This document shows positions 18,101 to 25,700 of a stretch of 64,000 bases of DNA, piece after piece (positions within the stretch are counted from its first letter, which is position 1; the number at the start of each line of letters is the position of its first letter). Origin of the DNA: Promethearchaeota archaeon (GTDB lineage: Archaea; Asgardarchaeota; Lokiarchaeia; Sigyniarchaeales; SOKP01). The notes beneath the pieces were generated by a model. The model saw nothing but the letters and a program-made list of their open reading frames with translations. It was not told where the DNA came from and did not search any database. The translations under genes and the position numbers were made by a program. The stretch is from positions 13,011-77,010 of the forward strand of contig RDOA01000004.1 of NCBI GenBank assembly GCA_011364925.1, given 5' to 3'.

Positions 18101-18126
18101 ATCATAACTGCACCTACTTTTTCCAT
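15112..18126 (-). CDS. hdrA: fused double HdrA flavoprotein (1004 residues)
   Basis: Two HdrA-like halves are joined. Residues 1-445 hold an FAD domain ('MIVGAGIGGSQAALDLGDSG'), two ferredoxin sites ('CTGCGVCGRNCP', 'CIGCGVCAGVCK') and 'FLQCVGSRD'. A short linker leads to residues 455-1004, with the HdrA N-terminal cluster segment ('GVFICHCGINIGGYVDV', 'LYTCS', 'SCTPRTHEP'), a second FAD domain ('AMVIGGGITGMVAALNFA'), 'MIQCVGSRNDDHPYCSKMCC', and two C-terminal sites ('CSGCGMCIDNCA', 'CKGCGACSGNC'). HdrA is the electron-bifurcating flavoprotein of heterodisulfide reductase; two FADs in one chain are unusual. AAGGAGG precedes the ATG. No in-frame TGA suggests selenocysteine. Confidence 0.9.
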   Translation of the reverse strand: MEKVGAVMIVGAGIGGSQAALDLGDSGLKVFLIESSTSIGGVMAQLDKTFPTNDCAMCIVSPKLVETGRHQNIDLNINCEILKVSGQAGNFTVKVKKNSLYINPDKCTGCGVCGRNCPVEAIDLFNEGLAKYAATSVKYPQAVPLVYAINKDYCIGCGVCAGVCKAKAVEYDRKDEIIDINVGAIILAPGFDEYLPPEVNKYGFGKFKNVVTSIEFERILSASGPYAGRVLRPSDGDIPQKVAFLQCVGSRDYTGEGQPYCSSVCCMYTAKEAVIAHEHQHEVKPTIFSMDIRAYGKDFDKYIIRAQEEYGVRYIRSRISSIDEDHKTKDLILRYENEDEEVIEEVYNMVVLGVGLNPPRDAQHLADKFGIKLNPYGFAETDIFNPVQTTKPGIFACGAFSQPKDIPETVTQASAAAGCVDQILFSERGKLITEKTLPPEIFVAGQPPRIGVFICHCGINIGGYVDVPEVTRYAATLPNVVMSDRNLYTCSADTQGIIKEKIEEYHLNRVIVASCTPRTHEPLFQETIREAGLNRYLFQMANIRDQCSWVHMNQPEKATEKAKDLVRMAVNKARRIAPIDRIKLGVTKKAMVIGGGITGMVAALNFASQEIETHLVQNESKLGGFANHIYHTLEGGDVQAYLSNLIEKINSNKFIHVYLDAEIETINGYIGNFKTTVLHGPNKDRVEFEHGVVVVATGAKEYKPKEYLYGQNKNVILQSEFEKILNTNGAIKDKNTIVMIQCVGSRNDDHPYCSKMCCAEAIKNALLVKKLHPEKEIIILFRDIRTYGFKETYYRKAREAGVIFLRFDENYPPEVTVNGSSLKVDVKAKKVGNLLIPTDLLVLSAGIVAPHEENEELGKMLKVPLNDDNFFLEAHVKLRPVDFATEGVFVAGLAHCPKTIEDSISQANAAVSRACTILSKDEIEAEGKIASVDPSRCSGCGMCIDNCAYNAIELIEDRRFGTVAVINQALCKGCGACSGNCRCAAIDVAGFTSEQIYAMITGRL

Positions 18127-18138
18127 ATTTCATCCTCC

Positions 18139-18900
18139 TTATATTCTTTGAAACATTGGAGTAATTCCAACTATTTCTCCAAAATCAACTTGACCTCGAG
18201 CCTTTAAAATTGTCATATGTCCTAATACAATACTTGGATCTATTTGTAATTCGACTGCTAAGGCTTTTACGGATTTTCTATCCTCTCCTAATGAAATTAA
18301 TATCTGAGCACGTTCAAATTCTTCGACAATAGCACTATTAAAAATTTTCAAAAAAGTCTCCATATCTGTCTTTTCTCCATAAACATTTTCTTCTTCAGTA
18401 ATTTTTCTTTGTCTTCCAACTAGCTCTCGCATTCTTTCACCACTCGCGGCTACTTTTATTGCTTTTAATTTAGTAAGCATTGTTTGATCTGGATTATCAC
18501 TTCCCGTGGGTGCAGGGCCTAACGATTTAATATGCTCGGTAAATTCTGTTACAACTGCCCCATATCGGGCACCTTCAGAAGCAGAAACCCATTCTAGTCG
18601 AATTCTATTATCCATCCCAATAAGTTTAAGAAATTTCTGTACCATAGCAAATTTTTTTTCAGCTTCATAGTTTCCTTCGAGATAGTGACAATCTCCGATA
18701 TGACATCCCATAACAATAACACCATCAGCACCTACTTCAAATCCCTTAAAGATAAATGCAGGATCAACTCTACCACTGCACATAACTCGAATCACTCTAA
18801 TATTAGGAGGATACTGAACCCTACTTACGCCTGCCAAATCTGCACCTGCATAAGAACACCAATTACAAAGAAATCCTAATATTTTTGGTTCAAAACTCAT
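18139..18900 (-). CDS. mvhD: MvhD-like electron adaptor with C-terminal extension
   Basis: Residues 1-140 are a full MvhD domain ('FLCNWCSYAGADLAGVSR', 'VMCSGRVD', 'MGCHIGDCHY', 'EWVSASEGARY'). About 110 further residues follow. They are helical and include a winged-helix-like stretch near 205-253 ('ILISLGEDRKSVKALAVELQ', 'VLGHMTILKARGQVDFG') in which no cysteine is seen. The extension may be a docking or sensing domain; that is a guess. GGAGGT precedes the ATG. It lies between the split HdrA pair upstream and the fused HdrA downstream, and would link the first HdrA module to its electron source. Confidence 0.85.
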   Translation of the reverse strand: MSFEPKILGFLCNWCSYAGADLAGVSRVQYPPNIRVIRVMCSGRVDPAFIFKGFEVGADGVIVMGCHIGDCHYLEGNYEAEKKFAMVQKFLKLIGMDNRIRLEWVSASEGARYGAVVTEFTEHIKSLGPAPTGSDNPDQTMLTKLKAIKVAASGERMRELVGRQRKITEEENVYGEKTDMETFLKIFNSAIVEEFERAQILISLGEDRKSVKALAVELQIDPSIVLGHMTILKARGQVDFGEIVGITPMFQRI

Positions 18901-18902
18901 TT

Positions 18903-20594
18903 TTATTTACCTCCGAAGGCATCAATTTCAGCCATAATTTGTTCATCTGTGAAATGTCTAATAACAATAGCATGATTTGAACAAGTAGCTCCACAGACTC
19001 CACAACCTTTACATAAAACTTGAGTTATCACAATTTCATCATCTTCATTCTTACTAATTGCCTTATAAGGACAAACGGTAATACAAACTTCACATCCAGT
19101 ACATAAAGCTTTATTGTATTCGGGTAAAGATGAAGTCGCCCCTTCCACTTCAAGAGTATTATGAGATAAAATAGTACTTGCTCTTGAAGCCGCTGCATAT
19201 CCTTGAGTAATAGATTCTGTAATATCTACGGGCCACTTAGCTGAGCCGCTGAGATACACTCCATCTGTGGCAAAATCCATAGGTCTAAGTTTAACATGAG
19301 CTTCTAAGAAGAACCCATTCTCTTCCAAAGGTACCTTAAGCATTTGAGCAAGAGCTTTATTTTCAGCATTCGCTACTAAAGGTACTGACAACACCAAAAG
19401 ATCGTAGGGAATACTTATTTCTTCCCCAATATATTCATTAAAAACTTTGATCGTATCTTTTTCAACTTTAGGAGCTTTTTCAGGGTTATAATAGATGAAG
19501 ACAATCCCTTTCTCTCTTGCTTTTCTATAATACTCTTCATAATATGAACCAGGAGTGTATAAATCTCTGAAAAGAATTGTGATATGGGTGTTAGGATTTT
19601 TTTCTTTGATGATTAAAGCGTTTTTTAGAGCTGTCATACAACAAACATTGGAACAATACTTTCTTTCTTCAATTCGAGCTCCAACACATTGAATCATGAC
19701 AATCTCATTTTCATTTAAAGTACCACTTTTTAACTTAACTTCTAATTGACTTTGAGTTATCCGTTTTTCTCCATCGTATCCATAATATCCTTCAGGAGTA
19801 AATAATGATGTACCGACTGCGACAATAATGCAACCTATTTTAAGTGGTATTATATTTTTTCCTTGTTCTACTTCTATTTCGTAATTTCCAACAAATCCCT
19901 CGATATTTTTAACTGTCGCCGAAGTATATACTTTTAATCTGGGATTATTTTCAACTTTTTTCTTCAAAGCGTCAAGCAATTCTGAAGATTCTTGGTCTTT
20001 TGGGAAGAGCTTGTATAATCCATTAAGTCTTCCTCCCAATCGATTATCTTTCTCAACTAGATGGGTTTCAAATCCTTGGTTACTCAAATTTAGTGCAGCA
20101 GTCATCCCTGCTACACCTCCTCCAATTACTAATGCTGTAGGAGTAACATCTACAATAATTTTATCTAATGGCTCGAGTTTTTCAGCTTTAGCAACACCCA
20201 TCCGTACTACATCATTTGCTTTTATAAATGCTTTATCCGGAACTTTCTGATGAACCCATGTGTCTTGATCTCTAATATTTACAAAGTTAAATAGATAAGG
20301 ATTTAAACCTTCTTCTTCAATACATGCTCTAAACAATGGTTCGTGAGTCCTTGGGGTACAAGATGCAACAACAACTCGGTTCAAATTATGTTCCCTTATA
20401 CCTTTTTTAATTGCTGCCAATCCCGTCTCAGAACATGTATATAAATTATCTTGTGTAAAAACAACATGAGGTAACTTTTTTGCTCTTTCTGCAACCTCCT
20501 TACAATCAATAAATCCACCAATATTTGAACCACAATGACAAATAAAAACTCCAATTCGGGGTTCTTCTTCTTCTTTCTTTTCTTTTTTCGCCAT
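18903..20594 (-). CDS. hdrA: HdrA, C-terminal-type half (split form)
   Basis: A 563-residue HdrA that matches the second half of the 1004-residue protein downstream. After a charged leader ('KKEKKEEEEP') comes the N-terminal cluster region 'GVFICHCGSNIGGFIDCKEV' with 'LYTCSETG' and 'SCTPRTHEPLF'. Next are an FAD site ('ALVIGGGVAGMTAALNLS'), 'MIQCVGAR', a 'KYCSNVCCMTALKNA' stretch and two C-terminal ferredoxin sites ('CTGCEVCITVCP', 'CKGCGVCGATC'). Together with the preceding 438-residue gene it reconstitutes the same architecture as the fused protein. AGGAGG precedes the ATG, four bases after the upstream stop. Confidence 0.9.
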   Translation of the reverse strand: MAKKEKKEEEEPRIGVFICHCGSNIGGFIDCKEVAERAKKLPHVVFTQDNLYTCSETGLAAIKKGIREHNLNRVVVASCTPRTHEPLFRACIEEEGLNPYLFNFVNIRDQDTWVHQKVPDKAFIKANDVVRMGVAKAEKLEPLDKIIVDVTPTALVIGGGVAGMTAALNLSNQGFETHLVEKDNRLGGRLNGLYKLFPKDQESSELLDALKKKVENNPRLKVYTSATVKNIEGFVGNYEIEVEQGKNIIPLKIGCIIVAVGTSLFTPEGYYGYDGEKRITQSQLEVKLKSGTLNENEIVMIQCVGARIEERKYCSNVCCMTALKNALIIKEKNPNTHITILFRDLYTPGSYYEEYYRKAREKGIVFIYYNPEKAPKVEKDTIKVFNEYIGEEISIPYDLLVLSVPLVANAENKALAQMLKVPLEENGFFLEAHVKLRPMDFATDGVYLSGSAKWPVDITESITQGYAAASRASTILSHNTLEVEGATSSLPEYNKALCTGCEVCITVCPYKAISKNEDDEIVITQVLCKGCGVCGATCSNHAIVIRHFTDEQIMAEIDAFGGK

Positions 20595-20598
20595 TTTG

Positions 20599-21915
20599 TT
20601 ATCCTCCTTTTACTAATTCTGCTGCTCTCGCAGCCGCTCCGCTTGCTTCTGCTACTGAACGCGGGATATCCATAGGTTCTCTGGCGCACCCACAAGTATA
20701 GATGCCCGGAACGCTAGATTCAATAGGAAAGAAGGGATCGGTTTTAATAAACCGATTTTTATCTAGATCGATACCTAGAATCTTAGCGATTTTTTCGTTG
20801 GATAATGAAGGAATGATACAGGTAGCTAAAACTACGAGATCAAATCTCATTTGTTTTATCTCTGCTGATTCTAAATTCTCATATGTTATAATTGGACTTT
20901 GATTTTCATCTACTTCGATATGAGAAATTTTACTTTTAATATACTTAATATTATATTCCTCTGCTCCTCTTAGGAGAAATTTTTGAAATCCTTTCCCTCC
21001 AGCTCGTAAATCAATATAGAATACATAAGATTCTAATTCATTATCATGTTCATAAGCAACCATAGCTTCTTTTGTTGTATACATACAACAGACAGAAGAA
21101 CAATAATCCTGAGTACGATCATTTCTTGAATCAATACATTGTAGGAAAGCTATTTTTTTTGGAGTTCTTCCATCAGTAAGAGTCTTCAAATGACCTTGCT
21201 GTGGTCCTGAGGCACATATTAATCGTTCAAACTCCATTGCTGTGACCACATTATCATATTTTTGGTATCCATAAACATTTAAAGTATGAATATTTTCTGC
21301 TAAATCCACTCCAGTTGCTACGATTATTGCTCCTACATTCTCAACAGGAATTACTTCTTCTTTTTGGGTAAAATCGATAGCATCCGCACCACAATTCTGA
21401 TAACATAAACCACATATGCCATAATTTAAATATAAACAGACGTCTGGATTAATCCTATACACTGGAGGAACCGCTGCCGGAAATGCAATCTGTGCCGCAG
21501 ATTGAGTAACCAAATCAGCATCAAAAAAGTTTGGCACTCCTCTAACTGGACAAATACTTCCACAGTCTCCACAATTAGTACAAACACCCTCTTTTACATA
21601 CCTTGGATGTTTAAGGACTTCTACAGTAAAGTTACCGGCTGAGCCTTCTATTTTTTGAACCTCTGCCAAGGTATAGAGTGTTATATTAGGGTGTCTATAA
21701 CATTCTGAAAGTTTTGGAGCAAGAATACATATTGAACAGTCAAGCGTAGGGAATGTTTTATCTAATTGAGCCATTCTACCTCCAATACAAGGTTCTTTCT
21801 CAACGAGGTATACTTTTATACCCATATCTCCCAAATCTAAAGCAGCTTGTATCCCTGCAATTCCCGCTCCAATAACTACCACGGATTTTGAATTATCTCC
21901 CAATTTTCTCACCAT
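20599..21915 (-). CDS. hdrA: HdrA-like flavoprotein, N-terminal-type half (split form)
   Basis: A 438-residue flavoprotein equal in extent to the first half of the 1004-residue HdrA. It has 'VVVIGAGIAGIQAALDLGDM', a ferredoxin site 'CTNCGDCGSICP' and a second site with wider spacing, CX7CX2CX3C, in place of the CX2CX2CX3C of the fused copy. 'FLQCIDSRN', 'YCSSVCCMYTTKEA' and a terminal 'GIYTCGCAREPMDIP' follow. QmoA of sulfate reducers is of similar size and fold, so a Qmo-like ancestry is possible, but no membrane QmoC is present. The ATG directly follows the stop of the FrhB-like gene. Confidence 0.87.
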   Translation of the reverse strand: MVRKLGDNSKSVVVIGAGIAGIQAALDLGDMGIKVYLVEKEPCIGGRMAQLDKTFPTLDCSICILAPKLSECYRHPNITLYTLAEVQKIEGSAGNFTVEVLKHPRYVKEGVCTNCGDCGSICPVRGVPNFFDADLVTQSAAQIAFPAAVPPVYRINPDVCLYLNYGICGLCYQNCGADAIDFTQKEEVIPVENVGAIIVATGVDLAENIHTLNVYGYQKYDNVVTAMEFERLICASGPQQGHLKTLTDGRTPKKIAFLQCIDSRNDRTQDYCSSVCCMYTTKEAMVAYEHDNELESYVFYIDLRAGGKGFQKFLLRGAEEYNIKYIKSKISHIEVDENQSPIITYENLESAEIKQMRFDLVVLATCIIPSLSNEKIAKILGIDLDKNRFIKTDPFFPIESSVPGIYTCGCAREPMDIPRSVAEASGAAARAAELVKGG

Positions 21916-23037
21916 TTATGATTTATTTATTTTATTATTTGTCATTCTCCTAAGCAAATCTATTTTACTGGCTTTCCAATCCGAAATAGTAGATTTTGTA
22001 GGAGTAAATTTATCAATATATCCCGCAATTGTTACATCTCTAATGAGTTCTTCTCCTAGTTTTGTACGAATAATTACCATTGAGTTTTTTTGAACAGCTC
22101 CAGAACCACCAAAACTTATGTCTGCAAATCTGCTTGTGAACTCATCACAATCATGACAGTGATTTCTAACAGCATCATCAAATTTTTTAAGTTCAACTTC
22201 ATAGACTTTACCTTCTTTATTAGTTATGAAAAAATTCTTTTTGATATTCATTTTAGCTATATTTGTGGGATCCTCGTTAATCACTTTTTTTACAAGTTGG
22301 AATAATTTTTCATAATCATAGTTTTCCATACAAAATAGACCAAACACATACTTGATGACATGAGCAGGGCTTATATTTAAAAGTTGCATTTTTCGAATCG
22401 CTCTACACTGACAGGGTGTTCCAACAAAAGCCATTCGAATTTGATTAATATCATATATTTGATGATTTTTCTCAACGATTTTTTCGGCAATACTATAAAG
22501 ATCTCTAAGTGTTAAAATATTTGATGATATAGAATATCGAGTACCTGAGGATTTCAATAACTCTTCTTTACTGTATATTATTTTTGGTATGGGATTTAAT
22601 TTCTCATCATATTCAGAAACAATAGCGGCATCTATTTTATTAATATCAAATAAATATGTTAATAATGTAGTTACTAAACCTCCATCTTGTCCCATTTCCT
22701 TTATTTTTTCATCTGTTGTTTTAGCCGCAATAATGTCTTGAACAAATCCCATTTCATCCTTAATTTGATATTTTTCATTTAAGTGATTCATCAATGGGTC
22801 TGTCTGTGGACAAATATAGTAACATAATCCACACTCCTTACAATTGTCCACATTTGCATTTGATATAAACTGAGGAGTATAACCTTCCATTTTAATGACA
22901 TCAAACATTTGGCTTGAACAGTAAGCAACACATGCTCCACAAGCACAACATTTATTGGTTTTAATAATCTCTTCTTCAAGATCTTTAAAAATTTTAACAT
23001 CCTTTAATACAGTTTTTTTGAGTAATACATCTGCCAT
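21916..23037 (-). CDS. FrhB/FpoF-family F420-type flavoprotein subunit
   Basis: A 373-residue protein of the coenzyme F420 hydrogenase/dehydrogenase beta family. Two ferredoxin sites come first ('CCACGACVAYC', 'CKECGLCYYIC'), then the family core: 'GQDGGLVTTLLTYLFD', 'SSGTRYSIS', 'MAFVGTPCQCRAIRKM', 'FGLFCMENYDYEKLF', and 'CHDCDEFTSRFADISFGGSG' near residue 300. Members bind FAD and oxidise F420H2 or pass electrons to partner dehydrogenases. Its place between HdrB and the split HdrA makes it a candidate F420 port of the complex. F420 use is an inference, as some members act with other donors. Confidence 0.83.
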   Translation of the reverse strand: MADVLLKKTVLKDVKIFKDLEEEIIKTNKCCACGACVAYCSSQMFDVIKMEGYTPQFISNANVDNCKECGLCYYICPQTDPLMNHLNEKYQIKDEMGFVQDIIAAKTTDEKIKEMGQDGGLVTTLLTYLFDINKIDAAIVSEYDEKLNPIPKIIYSKEELLKSSGTRYSISSNILTLRDLYSIAEKIVEKNHQIYDINQIRMAFVGTPCQCRAIRKMQLLNISPAHVIKYVFGLFCMENYDYEKLFQLVKKVINEDPTNIAKMNIKKNFFITNKEGKVYEVELKKFDDAVRNHCHDCDEFTSRFADISFGGSGAVQKNSMVIIRTKLGEELIRDVTIAGYIDKFTPTKSTISDWKASKIDLLRRMTNNKINKS

Positions 23038-23077
23038 AATTTATCATCATTTCCTCTAATTATTCCTATTTTTAATT

Positions 23078-23953
23078 TCAAATTGTAAAGTTTATGCTTT
23101 CAAATAAATTATCTGGCTTAATCCTGTGAAATTTAAATCCTAAATCGTCAGGTTTGAATCCAAAGGCTAACGCCACTAATTCTGAGAGATAAAAAATCGG
23201 AAAGTCATAATCGGTGTTGTTTTTTTTATTAAGTTCCCTTTGGTTAAATTCATATTGTTGATAACAAGCAGGGCACACAACCACAACACAATTAGCTCCT
23301 GACTTTTGTATGGCTTTAAATTTATTATCTATCATTTGTAAAGCCAAATCCTTATCAGATTTTTCAACAGGATTTCCACAACATTCCATCTTTAGATCGT
23401 AATCTACGGTTTCAGCACCAAGGCTTTTAACAAGTTCGTCTAGAGTAACGGGCTCGAACGGATCGTCCCATTTAATGATTTCGGACGGTCTTAAATAATG
23501 ACAACCATAATGAACTGCTACCTTAAAACCATTCAATGGCTTTTCTACATTACTTTTAACTTTATCTAGATTTTCGTATAATACCTGTGCAAAATGCTTT
23601 ACTTCTACTTTGCCATCGTAAGTTTTGTTCACTTTACTTAAATATTCATTTATCTCTTTTAGTGCATGTTCGTCTTTATTAAGGCTGTAATTAACGCCTT
23701 TTAATGTCTCAACGCATCCGGAACAAAAGGATATTATTCCACCATTACTATTGCATAGACTTAAGTTCCTTGCGCCTAAAGTCAACCAAGTTTTGTGATC
23801 TATTAGCTCGATCCCTGTGGGGTCAGGACAACAACTGAATCCATCTACATCGTGCAACTCAATTCCAAGCTTTTCAAAAATCTTTCTTGATGAAACTTCT
23901 AAATAAGGTAAACGTGCGGGTATAACGCAACCAAGAAATAAATCAAACCCCAT
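23078..23953 (-). CDS. hdrB: HdrB, heterodisulfide reductase subunit B
   Basis: A 291-residue HdrB with both CCG domains that hold the noncubane [4Fe-4S] clusters. The first has 'FLGCVIP', 'GFSCCPDPTG' and 'SFCSGC'; the second 'HYGCHYLRP', 'MECCGNPVEK' and 'CPACYQQYE'. In methanogens this subunit splits the CoM-S-S-CoB disulfide by two one-electron steps. In an organism that may lack those thiols, the substrate could be another disulfide or a related thiol. It is one base from HdrC and 40 bases from the FrhB-like gene, with no membrane HdrE, so the complex should be cytosolic. Confidence 0.92.
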   Translation of the reverse strand: MGFDLFLGCVIPARLPYLEVSSRKIFEKLGIELHDVDGFSCCPDPTGIELIDHKTWLTLGARNLSLCNSNGGIISFCSGCVETLKGVNYSLNKDEHALKEINEYLSKVNKTYDGKVEVKHFAQVLYENLDKVKSNVEKPLNGFKVAVHYGCHYLRPSEIIKWDDPFEPVTLDELVKSLGAETVDYDLKMECCGNPVEKSDKDLALQMIDNKFKAIQKSGANCVVVVCPACYQQYEFNQRELNKKNNTDYDFPIFYLSELVALAFGFKPDDLGFKFHRIKPDNLFESINFTI

Positions 23954-23954
23954 C

Positions 23955-24452
23955 TTATTTAATCCCCTCTAGAATGTTCTTTTCAAAATTTGTTGTCCGT
24001 AATAATGTTTTAATTTCATCAACTGGAGCAGTTTTAATCTCTGGAAGCCCGAGAGTTTTTCTTCGAGTAATAATCGCGTTCGAATATGGAATCGCTATAC
24101 TATTTTCAAAAACAGAGTGTCCCTGTGAATAAAAAGCTTCTGGATATTTATTCTTTTCAAAACATCTATTTTTTATCAATGTAAAAATTTCTGTTAATTC
24201 GACTTTTTGAGGACAAAGTTCAACGCATTTCTGACATGTTGAACATAACCAAGGATTTGGATCTTGGCGCTCCACTAATTTATCTTGAAGTCCTAATATC
24301 GCTTCTTCAATTATTTTTCTTGGATTATACTTTCCACTAGTTAGTAAAGCGACAGGACATCCCCCAGAACAAGTCGAACATTGATAACAATAACTTAACG
24401 ACGCGTTATGTTTTAGGACTTCGTTCCTAAATTCAAAGTTAATGACGCTCAT
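23955..24452 (-). CDS. hdrC: HdrC, heterodisulfide reductase subunit C
   Basis: A 165-residue iron-sulfur relay protein and the first gene of the long leftward operon. Two [4Fe-4S] sites are clear: 'CYQCSTCSGGCPVA' near residue 22 and 'CSTCQKCVELCPQ' near 70, spaced as in HdrC. The chain between and after them is helical ('IEEAILGLQDKLVERQDPNP'). It passes electrons from HdrA to the catalytic HdrB, whose gene follows after one base. A TATA-like element at 24497-24509 lies at the right distance for a short leader. Confidence 0.92.
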   Translation of the reverse strand: MSVINFEFRNEVLKHNASLSYCYQCSTCSGGCPVALLTSGKYNPRKIIEEAILGLQDKLVERQDPNPWLCSTCQKCVELCPQKVELTEIFTLIKNRCFEKNKYPEAFYSQGHSVFENSIAIPYSNAIITRRKTLGLPEIKTAPVDEIKTLLRTTNFEKNILEGIK

Positions 24453-24496
24453 ATCAATACTAATTTCTTCTTTTCTTGTGTTTTGTAATTATATAT

Positions 24497-24509
24497 CTAA
24501 TATAAATTT
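24497..24509 (-). promoter_or_regulatory. TATA-like promoter of the Hdr-Flox operon
   Basis: On the reverse strand the sequence reads AAATTTATATTAG, preceded by a purine-rich CGTTAAAA that could serve as BRE. It lies about 45-55 bases before the HdrC start, giving a leader of roughly 25 bases. It is the only clear promoter-like element before the eleven-gene run, whose internal gaps are mostly under 20 bases. Confidence 0.4.
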
Positions 24510-24578
24510 TAACGGACTTTTTACAATTTTATCGAAATTTAATTGCGAGATCACAAAATCGCTTTTCATCTGCTTTAT

Positions 24579-24857
24579 TTATTCGAGGTGTTTCTTGAGA
24601 TCGATATAAATCGGTATCTGTTGACCTTTACTCTCTATAACGACCCTTAAAAGACTTCCTTCAATAGAAGTGCTAATAAGTTTAAACTCTACCTCAAAAT
24701 CTTTTGAAATGCTACTTTCTTCAAGATATTTTGTTTTTGTCACTAAACACGTATGAGTTTCATCACAAAGAAAACAGTGGGAACAACAAAAGCCGATGGG
24801 TAAGTATCCTACTATAGAGCATTTATCATAACCGTCGCAATTACAGTTATTACACAT
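24579..24857 (-). CDS. small cysteine-rich protein upstream of the Hdr operon
   Basis: A 92-residue protein with nine cysteines in its first 37 residues ('MCNNCNCDGYDKCSIVGY', then 'GFCCSHCFLC', 'HTC'), followed by a cysteine-free beta-rich tail ('EVEFKLISTS', 'LLRVVIESKGQQIPIYIDL'). The spacing is not that of a ferredoxin; it could hold zinc or an iron-sulfur cluster. I do not recognise the family. It runs in the same direction as HdrC with 126 bases between, so it may be co-regulated with the operon or be its own unit. Confidence 0.65.
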   Translation of the reverse strand: MCNNCNCDGYDKCSIVGYLPIGFCCSHCFLCDETHTCLVTKTKYLEESSISKDFEVEFKLISTSIEGSLLRVVIESKGQQIPIYIDLKKHLE

Positions 24858-25170
24858 TTTTTAAGTCTTTTTTTCAATTATTTTTAATTATGAAGTTTTT
24901 CTCACTAATTTTAGTCCATATTGTTACAAACAATTTATGACTGTTTATATATATTGATATTATCAAGATCATGCAAAATAGACTAAATCGATTATTAAAG
25001 ATCGAAAAAAGAAAAAAAATCAGCTAATTAACCCGATTCTAATAAAATTTCGAACTTGCTTGAATGTAACATTAAAAATTATTCTAAATCAAAATTGTGT
25101 GAACATTATCGATAAATTGAATTTATTAAATTCGTAATTTATTTAAATTATTTTTGCATATTTTGATCAT

Positions 25171-25223
25171 ATTATTTGAATAAATAATACAAAAATATAA
25201 CTATTTGAAAGGGTTCATTCAAA
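25171..25223 (+). promoter_or_regulatory. inverted repeats before and over the Lrp start
   Basis: The 365 bases from 24858 to 25222 hold no gene that I can see. Near their right end are two inverted repeats: ATTATT-N6-AATAAT at 25171-25188, and TTTGAA-N8-TTCAAA at 25204-25223. The second encloses the AAAGGG ribosome site and reaches the A of the ATG. Either could be an operator for the Lrp-type protein that follows, and the second could also hide the ribosome site in RNA. A TATA-like AT-rich stretch lies between 25141 and 25170. Confidence 0.35.
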
Positions 25224-25651
25224 TGGCAACTATAGATCCAATTGATATTAAAATTTTAGAAGAACTCAAGAAAGACGGAAGAAAATCTTTCAAAGAGATA
25301 AGTGATATTATAGAAAAAACCGAAGCTACAGTTAGAAGAAGAGTTAATAAAATGCAAGAAGAAGGAACTATAAAACGCTTTACCGTGGAATACGAACTTG
25401 ACTCAAAACCTAAAACATCAGCGACCATTAAAGTTGAGCCAGATTTTAAAGATATAAAGCGAATTCTTCAAGAACTTATAAAAATTGAAGAAATAACATC
25501 GATTTGGAGGTTATCGGGAGATTGTGGACTCTTTATGAAAGTCGATATTCCATCTATTGAGCAATTTAATCCTCTTATAGAAGATAAAATCTCTCAGATT
25601 ACAGGAATAAAAATCGTTGAGACTTGCTTTATAACTGATATCATAAAATAA
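25223..25651 (+). CDS. Lrp/AsnC-family transcriptional regulator
   Basis: A 142-residue regulator. The N-terminal helix-turn-helix ('IDIKILEELKKDGRKSFKEI', 'KTEATVRRRVNKMQEEG') is followed by an alpha/beta RAM effector domain ('TSATIKVEPDFKDIKRILQ', 'EITSIWRLSGDCGLFMKVDI'). Such proteins form octamers or hexadecamers and sense amino acids or other small molecules. The open frame extends back to a TTG at 25205, but the ATG at 25223, nine bases after AAAGGG, starts where homologues do. It is flanked by inverted repeats that may be its own operator. Its other targets are not evident. Confidence 0.88.
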   Translation: MATIDPIDIKILEELKKDGRKSFKEISDIIEKTEATVRRRVNKMQEEGTIKRFTVEYELDSKPKTSATIKVEPDFKDIKRILQELIKIEEITSIWRLSGDCGLFMKVDIPSIEQFNPLIEDKISQITGIKIVETCFITDIIK

Positions 25652-25700
25652 TGACTTAAAATTCTATTTATTAATCCTTGGTTTAATGGTAAAATGGAAC

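Noticed and set aside
15112-21915. Possible selenocysteine in the HdrA genes, known in some relatives.
   Set aside because: No in-frame TGA interrupts any HdrA frame, and the key cluster positions already read Cys.
20599-21915. Naming the N-half HdrA as QmoA of a sulfate-reduction complex.
   Set aside because: Size and fold are similar, but there is no QmoC-type membrane subunit, adenylylsulfate reductase or sulfite reductase in the window.
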